64,000 nt of DNA from Candidatus Nitrosopumilus sp. Its GTDB lineage: Archaea > Thermoproteota > Nitrososphaeria > Nitrososphaerales > Nitrosopumilaceae. Position numbers and translations under genes: made by a program. Below the pieces are notes generated by a model that saw nothing but the letters and a program-made list of their open reading frames with translations, was not told the DNA's origin and did not search any database. Positions within the stretch are counted from its first letter, which is position 1, and every line of letters begins with the position of its first letter. The stretch spans positions 25,454 to 89,453 of the forward strand of contig JAOTTW010000002.1 of assembly GCA_029864235.1 (NCBI GenBank), in the 5' to 3' direction. Of this stretch, positions 8,928 to 18,450 are shown one piece after another.

Positions 8928-9000
8928 GGGCCCGAAGGGCTTCGATCCCTTGGCTCACCGGTTATGAGCCGGTTACTCTACCAAGCTGAGTTACGGGCCC
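8928..9000 (-). tRNA. tRNA-Met (CAT), elongator type
   Basis: Minus strand, 73 nt. The acceptor stem is GGGCCCG/CGGGCCC, the D stem ACTC/GAGT, and the anticodon stem ACCGG/CCGGT closes the loop CTCATAA with anticodon CAT. The first pairs and the lack of three consecutive G-C pairs next to the loop argue against the initiator. An Ile(CAT) tRNA with modified C34 cannot be fully excluded. The T loop reads ATCGAAG, with A rather than T at position 54. There is no intron. Confidence 0.9.
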
Positions 9001-9041
9001 TAAGCAGATGAATTAATCCTTAGTTTTAAAATGTTATGAGA

Positions 9042-9674
9042 TTAACAGTATTCTTCATAACAACTATCAAGCAACAAGTTTTGTGCAGAAATAGACTTAT
9101 CTGCAATTTCAATCAAATTGTTTGAATCAGTTGAAGATTTTTCCAAAATATTTCTCCATGATGCTGCATGTCGAATATCAGCTTCTGTATGGAGTTTAAA
9201 GTATTCTGTAGCTTTATGACTTGTCAGTCCATAAAATTCAGCCAATCCATCAAGTTTAGTCTGACTGATTTTTGGAATTTCTTTTTCAAAAGCATACATT
9301 GCACATGCACCACCTTCAAAAGTATTCATTAATCCATTCAGATCAGATACTGCCTTCTGAGTTTTTTGTGTTCCAACATATGGCATTAATTCATCTTCAG
9401 AAATACCAAGTTCTCCTACAAAGGCAATCCATGGTTTTATATGATCAGTTTCTTCTTGTTGGTTTTCAATTAATTCACTAACAACTGTATCTGGTGCTTT
9501 CTCAATTATAGAAGCCATAAAATTTGGAACTGCCTTTACAAGTTGAAAATATTCTTTAGAATACCCTGCCAAAGATTCTTGGGTTAACTTTCCATCAGAC
9601 CACATTTTATAAAACGGGTGTTTTAGTAAATTTCTTTCTTCAATCATTTGATCAATTTGTTTTATTAGATTCAT
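9042..9674 (-). CDS. CADD-family diiron protein (TenA/PqqC-like fold)
   Basis: A helical-bundle protein of about 210 residues. Features of the CADD family of folate-related proteins are the N-terminal LLKHPFY, the EETDHIKPW motif near residue 75, EGGACAMYAFE near 120, and HTEADIRHA near 165, which would supply Glu/His ligands to a di-metal centre. Known CADD proteins supply p-aminobenzoate for folate-type cofactors, the chlamydial one from its own tyrosine. I prefer the start at the second Met (9674, MNLIKQ); an upstream ATG at 9692 would add six residues. It stands alone between two tRNA genes. Confidence 0.75.
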   Translation of the reverse strand: MNLIKQIDQMIEERNLLKHPFYKMWSDGKLTQESLAGYSKEYFQLVKAVPNFMASIIEKAPDTVVSELIENQQEETDHIKPWIAFVGELGISEDELMPYVGTQKTQKAVSDLNGLMNTFEGGACAMYAFEKEIPKISQTKLDGLAEFYGLTSHKATEYFKLHTEADIRHAASWRNILEKSSTDSNNLIEIADKSISAQNLLLDSCYEEYC

Positions 9675-9754
9675 GTGACAAATTCTTATCAACCAATAAA
9701 AAAATCTTTGTGGTTTACAAAAGATTTTATGGACAAAACACAGAATTTATGTGG

Positions 9755-9845
9755 GTTCCAGTGGTGTAGACCGGTCAAGCATACTGCCCTTTCAAGGCAG
9801 TGATCCCGGGTTCAAAATCTAACGATGAAAATCCCGGCTGGAGCA
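9755..9845 (+). tRNA. tRNA-Glu (TTC) with a 15-nt intron in the T loop
   Basis: The acceptor is GTTCCAG/CTGGAGC with discriminator A9845, followed by an encoded CCA (9846-9848). The anticodon stem CTGCC/GGCAG closes CTTTCAA, anticodon TTC. The T arm is interrupted: CCGGG TTCAAA, then 9817-9831, then T CCCGG. The insert folds as a bulge-helix-bulge: outer helix CCGGG/CCCGG, 4-bp centre TTCA/TGAA, 3-nt bulges AAA and AAT. Cutting each bulge after its second base restores the loop TTCAAAT. Confidence 0.93.
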
Positions 9846-9889
9846 CCAAGATTTAATTACTAATGACAAAGTTTTTTCAATAGGCTATC

Positions 9890-10741
9890 TTGAACAGGAA
9901 AAATTTTGAGATTAATCCTTTACTTGAAACCTATGGTAAGTACATAAAGCAAATTGACCATGCGTTAGACAAGGAATTAGCATTATACTCAGAATCTGAG
10001 TTTATTGAACCAATAAAGTATTCTTTAGATGGAGGCAAAAGAATTAGACCGATAATTTTGGTTTTAGCAGCTGAAAGCGTAGGTAAGGTAGACGGAAATA
10101 CTTTTGCAGCATCATGTGCAATTGAATTTTTACATATGGAATCTATTATTCATGATGATATCATTGACAATGAGACAATGCGCAGGCAAAAGGATCCATT
10201 CCATATCAAATATGGATACAATACAAGTATTTTAACGGGTGATTTTGTTTTAGGTTTGATTCTTGCAATTTCATCAAGACTTGACAATGCAAGAATAACA
10301 AAGGATTTGGCAACAACTGCTATGCTGATGAGTGAAGGAGAAATAATTGAAGGTAGACTAGAGACCAGCGAAGATGTAACTTTTGATGATTATCTCAAAG
10401 TAATTGAATACAAAACTGCTACTGCATTTGAAGTGGCAGCAAGGATAGGAGCTATTATTGCAAATGGCACAGAAGAGCAAATCGAGGCTCTAACAGAATA
10501 TGGAAAAAATATTGGAATTGCTTATCAAATCAGAGATGATTTGCTTGATTGGAAAAATGAAGACAAATTGTTTAATTTTCTAATAAAGAAGAGTTCTGAT
10601 CCAAGAGATGTTTTTAACAAGATGGAAGAGCTATTAAAGAAATACTCAGACAAGGCAAGATCTGGATTGAGAAAAATACCAGATAATGAGGCTAAAGTAA
10701 ATCTAGAAAATTTAATTAAATTTACAACCTTTAAGGCATAA
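9890..10741 (+). CDS. idsA: Geranylgeranyl/farnesyl diphosphate synthase
   Basis: A 283-residue trans-prenyltransferase that builds the C20 chains of archaeal lipids. The first aspartate motif is HDDIIDNETMRR, the KRIRP substrate site lies near residue 52, and the second aspartate motif is IRDDLLDW. The only start that keeps the whole domain is TTG 9890; upstream ATGs run into stops. At 283 residues it is shorter than the usual 320-340, the shortening being in the C-terminal third after the second motif. It overlaps nuoN tail to tail by 11 nt. Confidence 0.92.
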   Translation: MNRKNFEINPLLETYGKYIKQIDHALDKELALYSESEFIEPIKYSLDGGKRIRPIILVLAAESVGKVDGNTFAASCAIEFLHMESIIHDDIIDNETMRRQKDPFHIKYGYNTSILTGDFVLGLILAISSRLDNARITKDLATTAMLMSEGEIIEGRLETSEDVTFDDYLKVIEYKTATAFEVAARIGAIIANGTEEQIEALTEYGKNIGIAYQIRDDLLDWKNEDKLFNFLIKKSSDPRDVFNKMEELLKKYSDKARSGLRKIPDNEAKVNLENLIKFTTFKA

Positions 10742-12215
10742 TACCTAAACTGATTGTTGGAGAAGCCATTTCTACGAATTTGATAATTGGATCTGGATAA
10801 ACACCAAGTGCCACCATAAAGATTATTGAGAAAACCATTATAGCAATAACAGATTTTGGTTCTGAAACTCTCTTTTCGGTTTCTCCTTCAAAGTACATTT
10901 TTCTCATAATCCAACCATAGTAAGCTAGTGATAATGCACTATTAAGAACTCCAGCAATTGCAAGCCATGGAGCCCATGACAAAACAGAGCTTGCATCTAA
11001 TGCCCCACCAAATAGCATAAGTTTACTCCAGAATCCATTAAGTGGAGGAACACCTGCAAGAGCTAAAAGTGAAATTGTCAATCCAAGTGAAGTTATTGGC
11101 ATTCTTCTACCTAGTCCCTTGAGTTTGTCAAGATTTGTAACAGCCAATGTGGTAACAATTCCACCAACTGCAATGAATGCAGCACCTTTCATTACTGCAT
11201 GATTAAGAATATGATACATTGAGCCCTGGATTCCCATAGTGGAAAAAGGTGCAACTGCAAGTCCAATCAAGATATACCCTGCATGCCCTATACTAGAGTA
11301 TGCCAACATTCTTGATAGATTCTTTTGCATAATTGCTGCAATGTTACCAATTGTCATTGTCATTACTGCAAGTATTCCTAGCGCCAAAGTCCAATCGAGA
11401 TTTAGTGCAACCATACCAAGAACTATTATTCGTATTGCTGCAGCAAATCCTGCTTTCTTTGTTCCTGCTGCCAGCAATGTAGTGATTGGTGATGGTGCTC
11501 CTTCATATGTATCTGGCAACCACATGTGAAATGGAACAAGTCCCATTTTGAATCCAAATCCAGCAATAAACATTCCAATAGACAATAAAGCCAGTGGAAG
11601 TAAAGATGGATCAAGTGTAGCATATCCTCGAATCACTTCTCCAATGTTTGTAGAGCCAGTTAATCCATATGATAGTGAAATTCCATAAACGATGATTGCA
11701 GAAGACAGTGCTCCAAATAAGAAGTACTTTAATGCTGCTTCATTAGAGCTTGGATTCTTTTTCATAAATCCTGCAAGAACATATGTTGGAATACTCATCA
11801 ACTCCCATGCAACAAACAACATAACAAGATCTGTTGAATACGCAACAAGCACCATGCCAATTGTTGATAGTAAAATCAAAGAATAGTAAACAGCAGGATG
11901 GTTTTGCTTTCTCATGTAATTAAATGAGCCAACTGTTGTGAATATTGCAACAATCAACATTGCTATTGCAAAGAATCCGCCAAAAGCATCATCAACTAGA
12001 ACTTCATCAGAGAATAGTGCTGAAGGCAGAATATGTTCAGTTACAAATTGATATGAAACATATCCAATTGAAATGATAAGTGCTGCAAATGCAATTACGG
12101 CATAAAAAGAGTTTGAACCACGTTCTTTTCTTACAATACTGATAATTGGTAAGAGCACTCCAATTACTCCAAGAATTGCAATTATAACTAGTGGAGTTGA
12201 GCTAATATCTAACAT
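10731..12215 (-). CDS. nuoN: Complex I subunit N (antiporter-like)
   Basis: The last gene of the nuo operon, 494 residues and about 14 membrane helices. The Mrp-antiporter core is visible, with VAWELMSIPTYVLAGF (charged Glu in helix 5) and LAAGTKKAGFAA (Lys in helices 7-8), residues used in proton translocation. It lies 13 nt after nuoL and has its own Shine-Dalgarno sequence inside the nuoL 3' end. The family length is normal. Confidence 0.96.
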   Translation of the reverse strand: MLDISSTPLVIIAILGVIGVLLPIISIVRKERGSNSFYAVIAFAALIISIGYVSYQFVTEHILPSALFSDEVLVDDAFGGFFAIAMLIVAIFTTVGSFNYMRKQNHPAVYYSLILLSTIGMVLVAYSTDLVMLFVAWELMSIPTYVLAGFMKKNPSSNEAALKYFLFGALSSAIIVYGISLSYGLTGSTNIGEVIRGYATLDPSLLPLALLSIGMFIAGFGFKMGLVPFHMWLPDTYEGAPSPITTLLAAGTKKAGFAAAIRIIVLGMVALNLDWTLALGILAVMTMTIGNIAAIMQKNLSRMLAYSSIGHAGYILIGLAVAPFSTMGIQGSMYHILNHAVMKGAAFIAVGGIVTTLAVTNLDKLKGLGRRMPITSLGLTISLLALAGVPPLNGFWSKLMLFGGALDASSVLSWAPWLAIAGVLNSALSLAYYGWIMRKMYFEGETEKRVSEPKSVIAIMVFSIIFMVALGVYPDPIIKFVEMASPTISLGIMP

Positions 12216-12223
12216 CTCACCAT

Positions 12224-12230
12224 ACCTCCT
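12224..12230 (-). promoter_or_regulatory. Shine-Dalgarno sequence of nuoN
   Basis: On the minus strand AGGAGGT lies 8 nt before the ATG of nuoN, just after the nuoL stop. It is one of the strongest ribosome binding sites in the window and supports internal initiation within the operon mRNA. Confidence 0.7.
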
Positions 12231-14307
12231 ATATCAGCAATATCAAGACTACAAATAGTAATCCTGCTCCAAATACGAATAAGTATGACTGTGCCACACC
12301 AGTTTGTGTTCCTTGTACAACTTTGGCGCTCCAACCTACTGCCTTTTGCAATCCTATGTTCATTCCATAGTCTATTGCAGTCTTTTCAAAGTATCTGAAT
12401 AGACCTCTTGCAAGCCAGAGTGGTGCCACTACAAAACACCAGTAGATTATTGCGTTAAGATACCATCGGTTTAGAATAACTTTGTGAATTGCATAAAAGA
12501 AAATATTTGAATTTACGAATTTGATAGGATCAACCCATCTGCCAATATAGAATACATATCCTAATCCAATTCCTGTTGCAAATGCTACTAGTGAGGAACC
12601 CAATGCAATGGGATTAAGACCATCTAATGGCGCTGGAAGGAATGACTCCCCTGATTCATGATGAACCGCATGTATACCAAATGAGTGGTCAAGATATTCT
12701 GTAAACAAATGATGAATTCCACCTTCTGCTGAAAATCCAATTAATCCAATTCCAATGGTTAGAACTGCAAGAATACCATAAGGAACCCACATAGATAACG
12801 AGGCTTCATGAATGTGATGCCCTTCTTCTTCCATCTTCTCAATGTGTTTGCTCTTTTTACCAAAGAATACCATTCCAATCATTCTTGTTGTATAGAATGT
12901 TGTGATTACTGCAGTCAAAACTGCGATTGTATAAAGTGGTAATGCCCATTCACTTCCAGATTCATAAACTGCTGCAAAGATTGCATCCTTACTCCAAAAA
13001 CCAGTTGTGATAAACGGTGCACCCATCAATCCTAGACCGGCAGCCCACATGAATGCATATGTTTTTTTCATGTGCTTTCTCAAGCCACCCATATCAGTCA
13101 TAAATCTAGAACCGACAATATGCAATAATGAACCTGCTGCCATAAATAGAGAAGCCTTGAACATAGCGTGAGATATTAGATGGAAAAATCCTGCAGTATA
13201 GCCATCAACATATTGTTCTGATAATCCTGCAACGCCCAAAGCCATCATCATATAACCAATCTGAGAACCAGTAGAGTATGCAAGAACTTTCTTAATTTCA
13301 GGATTAACCATACCTTGTGTTGCTAGAAGTAATGCAGTGATTGCACCAACCCAAGCCACAATCTCAAAGAATTGGTCAGCTAGTATTCCTGCAGCACCCA
13401 ATGCAAAGACAAGTGGGCCTATTCTTGCAACAAGGAAAACACCAGCTTTTACCATTGTTGCTGCGTGAATCAATGCAGAGACTGCAGTAGGGCCTGTCAT
13501 TGCCTCAAGTAACCATTCGTTTAGTGGGAATTGTGCAGATTTACCAATAGCTCCACCAAACAATAAGACAAATGCAGGTACCAACAAACCCTGAGCAGAC
13601 ATTGAGGTTGCCCATGCAGTATCAGTCATTAATTCTTTAAATCCAAATGTTCCAGCAAACAAGAAAATCAAAAGCATACCAGCAATCATCATAACATCAC
13701 CAACTTTGGTCATGATGAATGCCTTCATACCAGCATGTGTTGGTGCATAATAGTCTAGCATACCTAAGACAGTACGTCCCTCTGTACCGACGTGATCTTT
13801 CTTTTTGTCACGATACCAAAAGCTGATCAATGCATATGATGCAAGGCCTACTCCTTCCCATCCAAAGAAGACTTGAAGTAAATTGTCAGATAATACAATT
13901 AATTGCATTGAACCAATAAAGAACATCATCCAGAACCAGAATCTTGTAATGTCTTTATCGCCTTTCATGTATCCAGTACTGTAAATCATAATGAGGAATG
14001 AAATCCATCCTACTACATTTGCCATTATCACAGAAAGTGGATCAGCTAATACTCCACCCTTTAATCCAATGGCTTCAATCCATGTCACTTGATCATGAAT
14101 CTCATGGCCTTCTAATGCCATGGGCAACATAGATGCTGCAGAAAGTGCACTCATCAATGCAAAACCAACTGCAACATATCCAGTTGCATTTTTGGATGCT
14201 TTTCCAATTCCTGGCATAATTAATGCTGCAATAAAAGGAAGTATCCAAACTAGCCAAGCACTTGCGGCACCAATTTCAAATGGTAAACCAATAGATTCTG
14301 TTGCCAT
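12229..14307 (-). CDS. nuoL: Complex I subunit L (antiporter-like)
   Basis: The 692-residue distal antiporter subunit. It carries FFGWEGVGLASYALISFWY (the Glu of helix 5), LIHAATMVKAGVFLVAR (His/Lys pair of helices 7-8) and a long C-terminal extension with further helices, the lateral arm characteristic of NuoL. The His-rich loop EEEGHHIHEAS near residue 490 is unusual. It lies 3 nt after nuoM. In this organism it pumps or admits protons as part of the membrane arm. Confidence 0.96.
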   Translation of the reverse strand: MATESIGLPFEIGAASAWLVWILPFIAALIMPGIGKASKNATGYVAVGFALMSALSAASMLPMALEGHEIHDQVTWIEAIGLKGGVLADPLSVIMANVVGWISFLIMIYSTGYMKGDKDITRFWFWMMFFIGSMQLIVLSDNLLQVFFGWEGVGLASYALISFWYRDKKKDHVGTEGRTVLGMLDYYAPTHAGMKAFIMTKVGDVMMIAGMLLIFLFAGTFGFKELMTDTAWATSMSAQGLLVPAFVLLFGGAIGKSAQFPLNEWLLEAMTGPTAVSALIHAATMVKAGVFLVARIGPLVFALGAAGILADQFFEIVAWVGAITALLLATQGMVNPEIKKVLAYSTGSQIGYMMMALGVAGLSEQYVDGYTAGFFHLISHAMFKASLFMAAGSLLHIVGSRFMTDMGGLRKHMKKTYAFMWAAGLGLMGAPFITTGFWSKDAIFAAVYESGSEWALPLYTIAVLTAVITTFYTTRMIGMVFFGKKSKHIEKMEEEGHHIHEASLSMWVPYGILAVLTIGIGLIGFSAEGGIHHLFTEYLDHSFGIHAVHHESGESFLPAPLDGLNPIALGSSLVAFATGIGLGYVFYIGRWVDPIKFVNSNIFFYAIHKVILNRWYLNAIIYWCFVVAPLWLARGLFRYFEKTAIDYGMNIGLQKAVGWSAKVVQGTQTGVAQSYLFVFGAGLLFVVLILLI

Positions 14308-14310
14308 ATT

Positions 14311-15864
14311 CTATACACCCAACACTCCATTCATGTACGGAATTATTTTCTCCAAGAAGATATCTGGATAAATTCCTAATACTACTGTAAATCCGGCAAG
14401 AACCATCATTGGTGCTGTCATGTACCAATCTCCTTCTTTTACATTATCCAGATGTTCTGGAGTTTTTCCAAAAAATACACGCTTTAGCATCCATAACATA
14501 TAAGACATTGTAAGGGCTGTTGCAACAAGTCCAAGTCCAAATGTTACAGCTCTAACTGTAGAGCCTTCTTCTATTGCTGTTTCTAGTGCACCGTAAAATA
14601 GTATCCATTCGCCCATGAATCCACTTGTTGGTGGAACACCCATTATTGTAAGGGCACCAATTACCGCACAAACAGCAGTGATTGGCATTTTACCTGCAAG
14701 TCCTCCTAGTTTCGAAATACTTCTAGTACCTACTTTTACAATCAAAATTCCTGCCATCATGAAGAGTATGCCTTTTCCTAGGGCATGAGTAACATACATC
14801 ATTTCTGCTCCGGACAATCCAAGAACAGACATTGAGCCAATACCAAACAAAATGTAACCCATTTGGCTGATACTAGAATATGCTAGCAGTCGTTTAATGT
14901 CATCTTGCATTAATGCCATAGCACCACCATAAAGCATTGTAACTAGGCCCCAAATGTGGAACCAAATTGAGAGATCTGCAAATGTCGCAGGTAAAAATTC
15001 TACAATTAATCTAAAAATACCATATGCACCAATTCCGATCATAGCTGGTGACAATAAGGCACTAATTGGTGTTGGTGCTGAACCGTGGACCCAAGGAAGC
15101 CAAACATGAAACATGAACACTGCAAGTTTTACTCCAAGCCCAATTGAAATTGCAATTGCAGAAATTAGGACGATATCTTGTGGAATTTCAGATTCATGAA
15201 TATCAGCAAAATCAAAGCTGCCAACTGTAAGACCAATCATTAAGAAACCTAATAATAAAACAACGGCGCCTGCATGTGTCCAAAAGAGGAACATCAAACC
15301 TATTTTTCTTCTAGGACCATCTCCCCATATTGCAACTAAAAAGAAACCTGGGATAAGCATGACCTCAAAGAACACATAAAATTCAATCAGGTTTGTTGCT
15401 AGAACTGTCCCAAGCATACCCATAGCAAAAACAAGATATAGTGCAAAGTAAAGTCCAGATTTTGCATTTACATAATTTGTCAGAGAGGAGGATTCAACAA
15501 TTGTTGTTTGCCCAGTAGTTGATGTGATTTCTTTCTGCTCTTCTTCGTATTGCTCATGGAATTTGTGAATCATGTATGGCTTTGAGTAAAGAGCCAAGAT
15601 TGTGCATAAGACATAAATCATTATGGCAAATGGTGATGCAAGGCCATCCATCAAGAAACCAAACTCACCAAACTGCTCAGTCCATGGATAATGTTCTTCA
15701 GTAGTGCCATTAAGTGCGGCTTGAATTACAATTATTGTTGTGTATAGTAAAATTGCAAATGTAAACCACATAGCTGCATTTGGACCCATCTTTCTACCAA
15801 GGATATAGGCAACTGGAGATAACAATAAAGGCAAGAAAACTGCCTGCAATAACGCATACTCCAT
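14311..15864 (-). CDS. nuoM: Complex I subunit M (antiporter-like)
   Basis: 517 residues with about 14 helices. FFEVMLIPGFFLVAIWG holds the conserved Glu, and KLAVFMFHVWLPWVHGSAPTPISALLS is the antiporter signature. A hydrophilic loop at about residues 105-130 (EEEQKEITSTTGQTT) is longer than in many bacterial NuoM proteins. Its start codon overlaps the nuoK stop by one base, so the two are probably coupled. Confidence 0.96.
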   Translation of the reverse strand: MEYALLQAVFLPLLLSPVAYILGRKMGPNAAMWFTFAILLYTTIIVIQAALNGTTEEHYPWTEQFGEFGFLMDGLASPFAIMIYVLCTILALYSKPYMIHKFHEQYEEEQKEITSTTGQTTIVESSSLTNYVNAKSGLYFALYLVFAMGMLGTVLATNLIEFYVFFEVMLIPGFFLVAIWGDGPRRKIGLMFLFWTHAGAVVLLLGFLMIGLTVGSFDFADIHESEIPQDIVLISAIAISIGLGVKLAVFMFHVWLPWVHGSAPTPISALLSPAMIGIGAYGIFRLIVEFLPATFADLSIWFHIWGLVTMLYGGAMALMQDDIKRLLAYSSISQMGYILFGIGSMSVLGLSGAEMMYVTHALGKGILFMMAGILIVKVGTRSISKLGGLAGKMPITAVCAVIGALTIMGVPPTSGFMGEWILFYGALETAIEEGSTVRAVTFGLGLVATALTMSYMLWMLKRVFFGKTPEHLDNVKEGDWYMTAPMMVLAGFTVVLGIYPDIFLEKIIPYMNGVLGV

Positions 15865-16169
15865 TATCCTTTCAAGCTCCTATAATCTGCAATATCGATA
15901 TTCTGATACATTCGATATGCTACAATTATTAATGATAAGCCAACTGCAACCTCAGCTGCCGCTATTGCAATTGAGAACAAGGCCAGTGTTTGACCACCAC
16001 TGTGTGGTAAAAATCTTCCAAATGCAACCATGTTAAGGTTTGCTGCATTAATTACAATCTCAACTGCAAACAACATTCGAATAGCATTTCTCTTTACGGA
16101 TAGACCGTAAATTCCAATTCCCAGTAGGGCTACAGATATGATAACAAAATCAATTAGTTCGTTGCTCAT
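15864..16169 (-). CDS. nuoK: Complex I subunit K
   Basis: A small three-helix subunit of 101 residues equivalent to mitochondrial ND4L. Helices 2 and 3 carry the conserved Glu residues in VEIVINAANLN and AAAEVAVGLSLI, part of the proton path. I chose ATG 16169: the GGGAGG sequence (16179-16184) is 9 nt before it but directly abuts the alternative ATG at 16178. The gene start lies within the 3' end of nuoJ. Confidence 0.95.
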   Translation of the reverse strand: MSNELIDFVIISVALLGIGIYGLSVKRNAIRMLFAVEIVINAANLNMVAFGRFLPHSGGQTLALFSIAIAAAEVAVGLSLIIVAYRMYQNIDIADYRSLKG

Positions 16170-16662
16170 TTTCCACATCCTCCCTTCTTGCTAAAACTAA
16201 TGCGCCTGTGACTGAACCTGCTAAAATTAATGCCATTAGAATCAAAGCTGGCCAATAATAAGTTAGAAAGTCAGCACCAATATCTCTAAAGTCAACTGCT
16301 GGTTCATCAGTGGTAATTGATTTGATTCCCGAGTCCATTATTACAGCCCCAAGCCCAACCATAAAGACCAACATCAATGCAATACCAGCAAATTTTCTTC
16401 TTTTATCCTCAACTTTCTTAAAGATAAGCTCTCGTTTTACAAGCATAACCGTAAATAAAATTAAAACTGCAATTGAACCTACATACACTGCAAGCTGGAA
16501 CATTGCAACAAACGGTGAATCCAACAATAAGAAGAATCCGGCAATGCCACCAAGTGTTCCCATTAATGCAATAGAACCATAAATAAGTGAACGTAACTCT
16601 AGTGCTGCTATTGCAGAACCAATTGTAATAACAGATAATGCAAGAAAAACAGCATCAGCCAT
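16150..16662 (-). CDS. nuoJ: Complex I subunit J
   Basis: The five-helix ND6-equivalent subunit, about 170 residues. The conserved segment VYVGSIAVLILFTVML in helix 3 contains the pi-bulge region that couples quinone reduction to the membrane arm. ATG 16662 is preferred because AGAGGTG precedes it at good spacing; GTG 16671 would add three residues. It overlaps nuoI upstream by a few bases and nuoK downstream by 20 nt. Confidence 0.94.
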   Translation of the reverse strand: MADAVFLALSVITIGSAIAALELRSLIYGSIALMGTLGGIAGFFLLLDSPFVAMFQLAVYVGSIAVLILFTVMLVKRELIFKKVEDKRRKFAGIALMLVFMVGLGAVIMDSGIKSITTDEPAVDFRDIGADFLTYYWPALILMALILAGSVTGALVLARREDVENEQRTN

Positions 16663-17152
16663 GGGTTGCACCTCTATCAGTAATTTTTATCTCAGAATCT
16701 TGAGCAACATAGGGTTTTACTGCAAGTTGAGCTGGAGTGTAAATAAGTCCCTCTTTACTAAATGAAGATAATTCATAATCATTTGTCATGTATAATGCAT
16801 AAAATGGACATGCATCAACACATAATCCACAAAATACACATTTACCATAATCAATCTGTGGCATAATGGATTTCTTGTTTTGAGTTTGTTGATCTGGAAC
16901 TTTTACCATTGCAATTGCTTCAGCTACTCCTTCACATGCAATTGAGCAAAGCTGACATCCTGTACAGTGATCATGAAAGAGCATGTGACGTCCTTTAAGA
17001 CCAGCAATTCCAACTCCTGTTGAGGGATCAAATTGGTAGCCATCTCCTACAAACTTTAATTTCTCTTCAGGATATCTTAGAGTAAATCTTTTGATAGCAA
17101 TATGCTTGATTCCAGAATTCAGAGCTTTAATTATTCCTGTAGCAGTTCCCAT
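16655..17152 (-). CDS. nuoI: Complex I subunit I (two-cluster ferredoxin-like)
   Basis: A 165-residue iron-sulfur subunit that passes electrons to NuoB. Two cluster motifs are present: CTGCQLCSIAC and CVFCGLCVDACPF, each C-x2-C-x2-C-x3-C. The first lacks the Pro after its last Cys, where most NuoI proteins have CP. The N-terminal RYPEEK segment is typical of the subunit. It starts at the last base of nuoH. Confidence 0.95.
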   Translation of the reverse strand: MGTATGIIKALNSGIKHIAIKRFTLRYPEEKLKFVGDGYQFDPSTGVGIAGLKGRHMLFHDHCTGCQLCSIACEGVAEAIAMVKVPDQQTQNKKSIMPQIDYGKCVFCGLCVDACPFYALYMTNDYELSSFSKEGLIYTPAQLAVKPYVAQDSEIKITDRGATHG

Positions 17153-18450
17153 TACAACATTCCTCCAGGTCCCAAGACTCCAGCGTAAAGCAAGCCTAGA
17201 GCTATAAAGATGTTAACGAATGCCAATCCAATTAATTTGTACCAACCAAGACTTAGCAACATATCAATTCTAATTCTTGGAAATACGCCTCTTGGCAATA
17301 GTATAAAGAATATTACTCCTACTGTTTTTATTACAAACCAGACAATTCCATTTAGTGTTTCTTGTGAGAACAACGGCAATCCAGGAATTGTTATTGTAAT
17401 TGGTCCAGCTTCAATTCCTTTAGTAATAATTTCTTCAGGGAATGGAGGCCAGATCATCGGACCATTCCATCCACCCAAAAACAATACGACAAACAGTGCT
17501 GCGAACGCATATAGTTTAAGATAAGTTCCCAACTGAACAAGCCCATACATCATTCCAGAAAGTTCTGTTAACCAACCAGCAACAATTTCACTTTCTGCCT
17601 CCGGTAAGTCGAATGGGATTCTTTCTAGTTCAGCTAATATAGTAATAAAGAATACAATTGCACCAACGGGTAAAAATACAATCCATGGGAAATTTGATTG
17701 GCTTGCAGCAATTTCAGAAAGATTCAGAGTTCCTGTAAGTATCACAACACCAAGTAATGACAAAATAAGAGGGATTTCAAATGATACCATTTGATGCAAA
17801 GCTCTGATTCCACCAATGAATGGAAACTTGCTGTTTGCAGACCAAGCAGAAAGAATTGTGATGATTGGAAAGAATCCAATCACAGCAAATACTGCCAACA
17901 ATCCTACATCTACATCTGCAACTACCCAACCAGGAGCCACAGGAATCAATGCAATAAATGCTGCAGCAGCTCCAACAAATATCACAGGCGCTGCCCAGAA
18001 AATTGGTTTGTCTGCTTTTGCTGGAATAATAATTTCCTTTGAGATTAATTTTAGACCATCACCCATCAATTGTAAGATGCCTTCAATTTTACCACAATAG
18101 AAAGGACCAACTCTCAACTGCAGTTTTGCTAACATTTTTCTTTCAACAAAAATTGTACCTGCTGCTAGCAACGCTGCAAATCCAAATCCAGGAAATGCTG
18201 CAATTCTAAACAAATCAGTTGCCATGAATGATTTTAGAATTGGAAGTGTTCTGGACGGGTCAGCAAGCCATGTCAATGCGAGAAAGGGTGTGAGTAATTC
18301 ACCATCAATTACAGGCATTTCAATATAGAACAAAATAATTTGGACTAGCGGTAAACCAATTAGTGCAAAGATTAGAAGGAACCAAAACAAGTTGTCTAAA
18401 ATAGATTTTACAAATTCGCTAAACTTGAATTTTGGTGCAATAACAGACAT
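17152..18450 (-). CDS. nuoH: Complex I subunit H
   Basis: The membrane subunit that forms the quinone chamber with NuoB and NuoD. Hallmarks are ERKMLAKLQLRVGPFYCG, ELERIPFDLPEAESEIVAG and RIRIDMLLSLGWY, in the order found in ND1. At 432 residues it is about 100 longer than bacterial NuoH. The extra length is an N-terminal membrane segment and an insert near residue 330 (FPEEIITKGIEAGPITI). Confidence 0.96.
   Translation of the reverse strand: MSVIAPKFKFSEFVKSILDNLFWFLLIFALIGLPLVQIILFYIEMPVIDGELLTPFLALTWLADPSRTLPILKSFMATDLFRIAAFPGFGFAALLAAGTIFVERKMLAKLQLRVGPFYCGKIEGILQLMGDGLKLISKEIIIPAKADKPIFWAAPVIFVGAAAAFIALIPVAPGWVVADVDVGLLAVFAVIGFFPIITILSAWSANSKFPFIGGIRALHQMVSFEIPLILSLLGVVILTGTLNLSEIAASQSNFPWIVFLPVGAIVFFITILAELERIPFDLPEAESEIVAGWLTELSGMMYGLVQLGTYLKLYAFAALFVVLFLGGWNGPMIWPPFPEEIITKGIEAGPITITIPGLPLFSQETLNGIVWFVIKTVGVIFFILLPRGVFPRIRIDMLLSLGWYKLIGLAFVNIFIALGLLYAGVLGPGGML

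Noticed and set aside
8928..9000. Initiator tRNA-Met
   Set aside because: The acceptor begins with a normal G-C pair, and the anticodon stem lacks the three G-C pairs next to the loop expected of initiators; elongator fits better.
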